NCBI GenBank assembly: GCA_900321895.1
Contig: ONYB01000071.1
Coordinates: forward strand, 1 to 6,660
Reading direction: 5' to 3'
Length of the DNA: 6,660 nucleotides
DNA from: an uncultured Brachyspira sp.
GTDB taxonomy: Bacteria; Cyanobacteriota; Vampirovibrionia; Gastranaerophilales; Gastranaerophilaceae
In this document: positions 6,596 through 6,660 of the stretch, piece after piece
Numbering within the stretch: position 1 is the stretch's first letter
How the letters are laid out: each line of letters opens with the position of its first letter
Position numbers and translations under genes: made by a program
The notes under the pieces: model-generated
The model's database searches: none
Seen by the model: only the letters and a program-made list of their open reading frames with translations
What the model was told of the DNA's origin: nothing

Positions 6596-6660
<65 letters not shown>

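Overview
This window is AT-rich, uses the standard genetic code and reads almost entirely on the + strand. Five protein genes are followed by a convergent tRNA gene cut off at the right edge. The tRNA has no encoded CCA, and the second gene has an unusual short lysine-rich N-terminus. With the general protein style, this suggests a gut-type non-photosynthetic cyanobacterial relative (Gastranaerophilales/Melainabacteria). That placement is an inference from style, because no phylogenetic marker gene is present.

Region 1 (1-2994) is the unusual part. It starts with a protein of at least 844 residues whose true start probably lies left of the window. From N to C it has a beta-rich stretch with Asp-Lys-Asp/Asn-Gly turns, a zincin domain with HELGH plus a downstream ETIAE (anthrax lethal factor/ATLF-like), and a C-terminal RelA/SpoT-type nucleotide pyrophosphokinase domain. 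The synthetase domain keeps the R-x-K-x3-S-x3-K, DLxxxR, GY and ExQxR landmarks but carries an insertion of about 85 residues. No HD hydrolase domain is visible. A 141-residue protein of unknown function follows after 29 bases. The layout resembles a toxin or effector with a small partner, which is an inference.

Region 2 (2995-4116) holds a sugar-1-phosphate nucleotidyltransferase with a C-terminal left-handed beta-helix, probably making an NDP-sugar for envelope or polysaccharide synthesis.

Region 3 (4117-6497) holds a ClC-type Cl-/H+ antiporter with a CBS pair. It overlaps by 4 bases (ATGA) with a flavodoxin-fold, cysteine-motif NAD(P)H oxidoreductase. A promoter-like sequence sits so close to the antiporter start codon that the mRNA may be leaderless.

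Region 4 (6498-6660) has a 13-bp perfect hairpin flanked by A and T runs that can act as a terminator on both strands. After it comes the 3' 65 nt of a minus-strand tRNA with anticodon CAU.

The three regions look like separate transcription units that happen to be neighbours. No mobile element, CRISPR array or integrase is visible.
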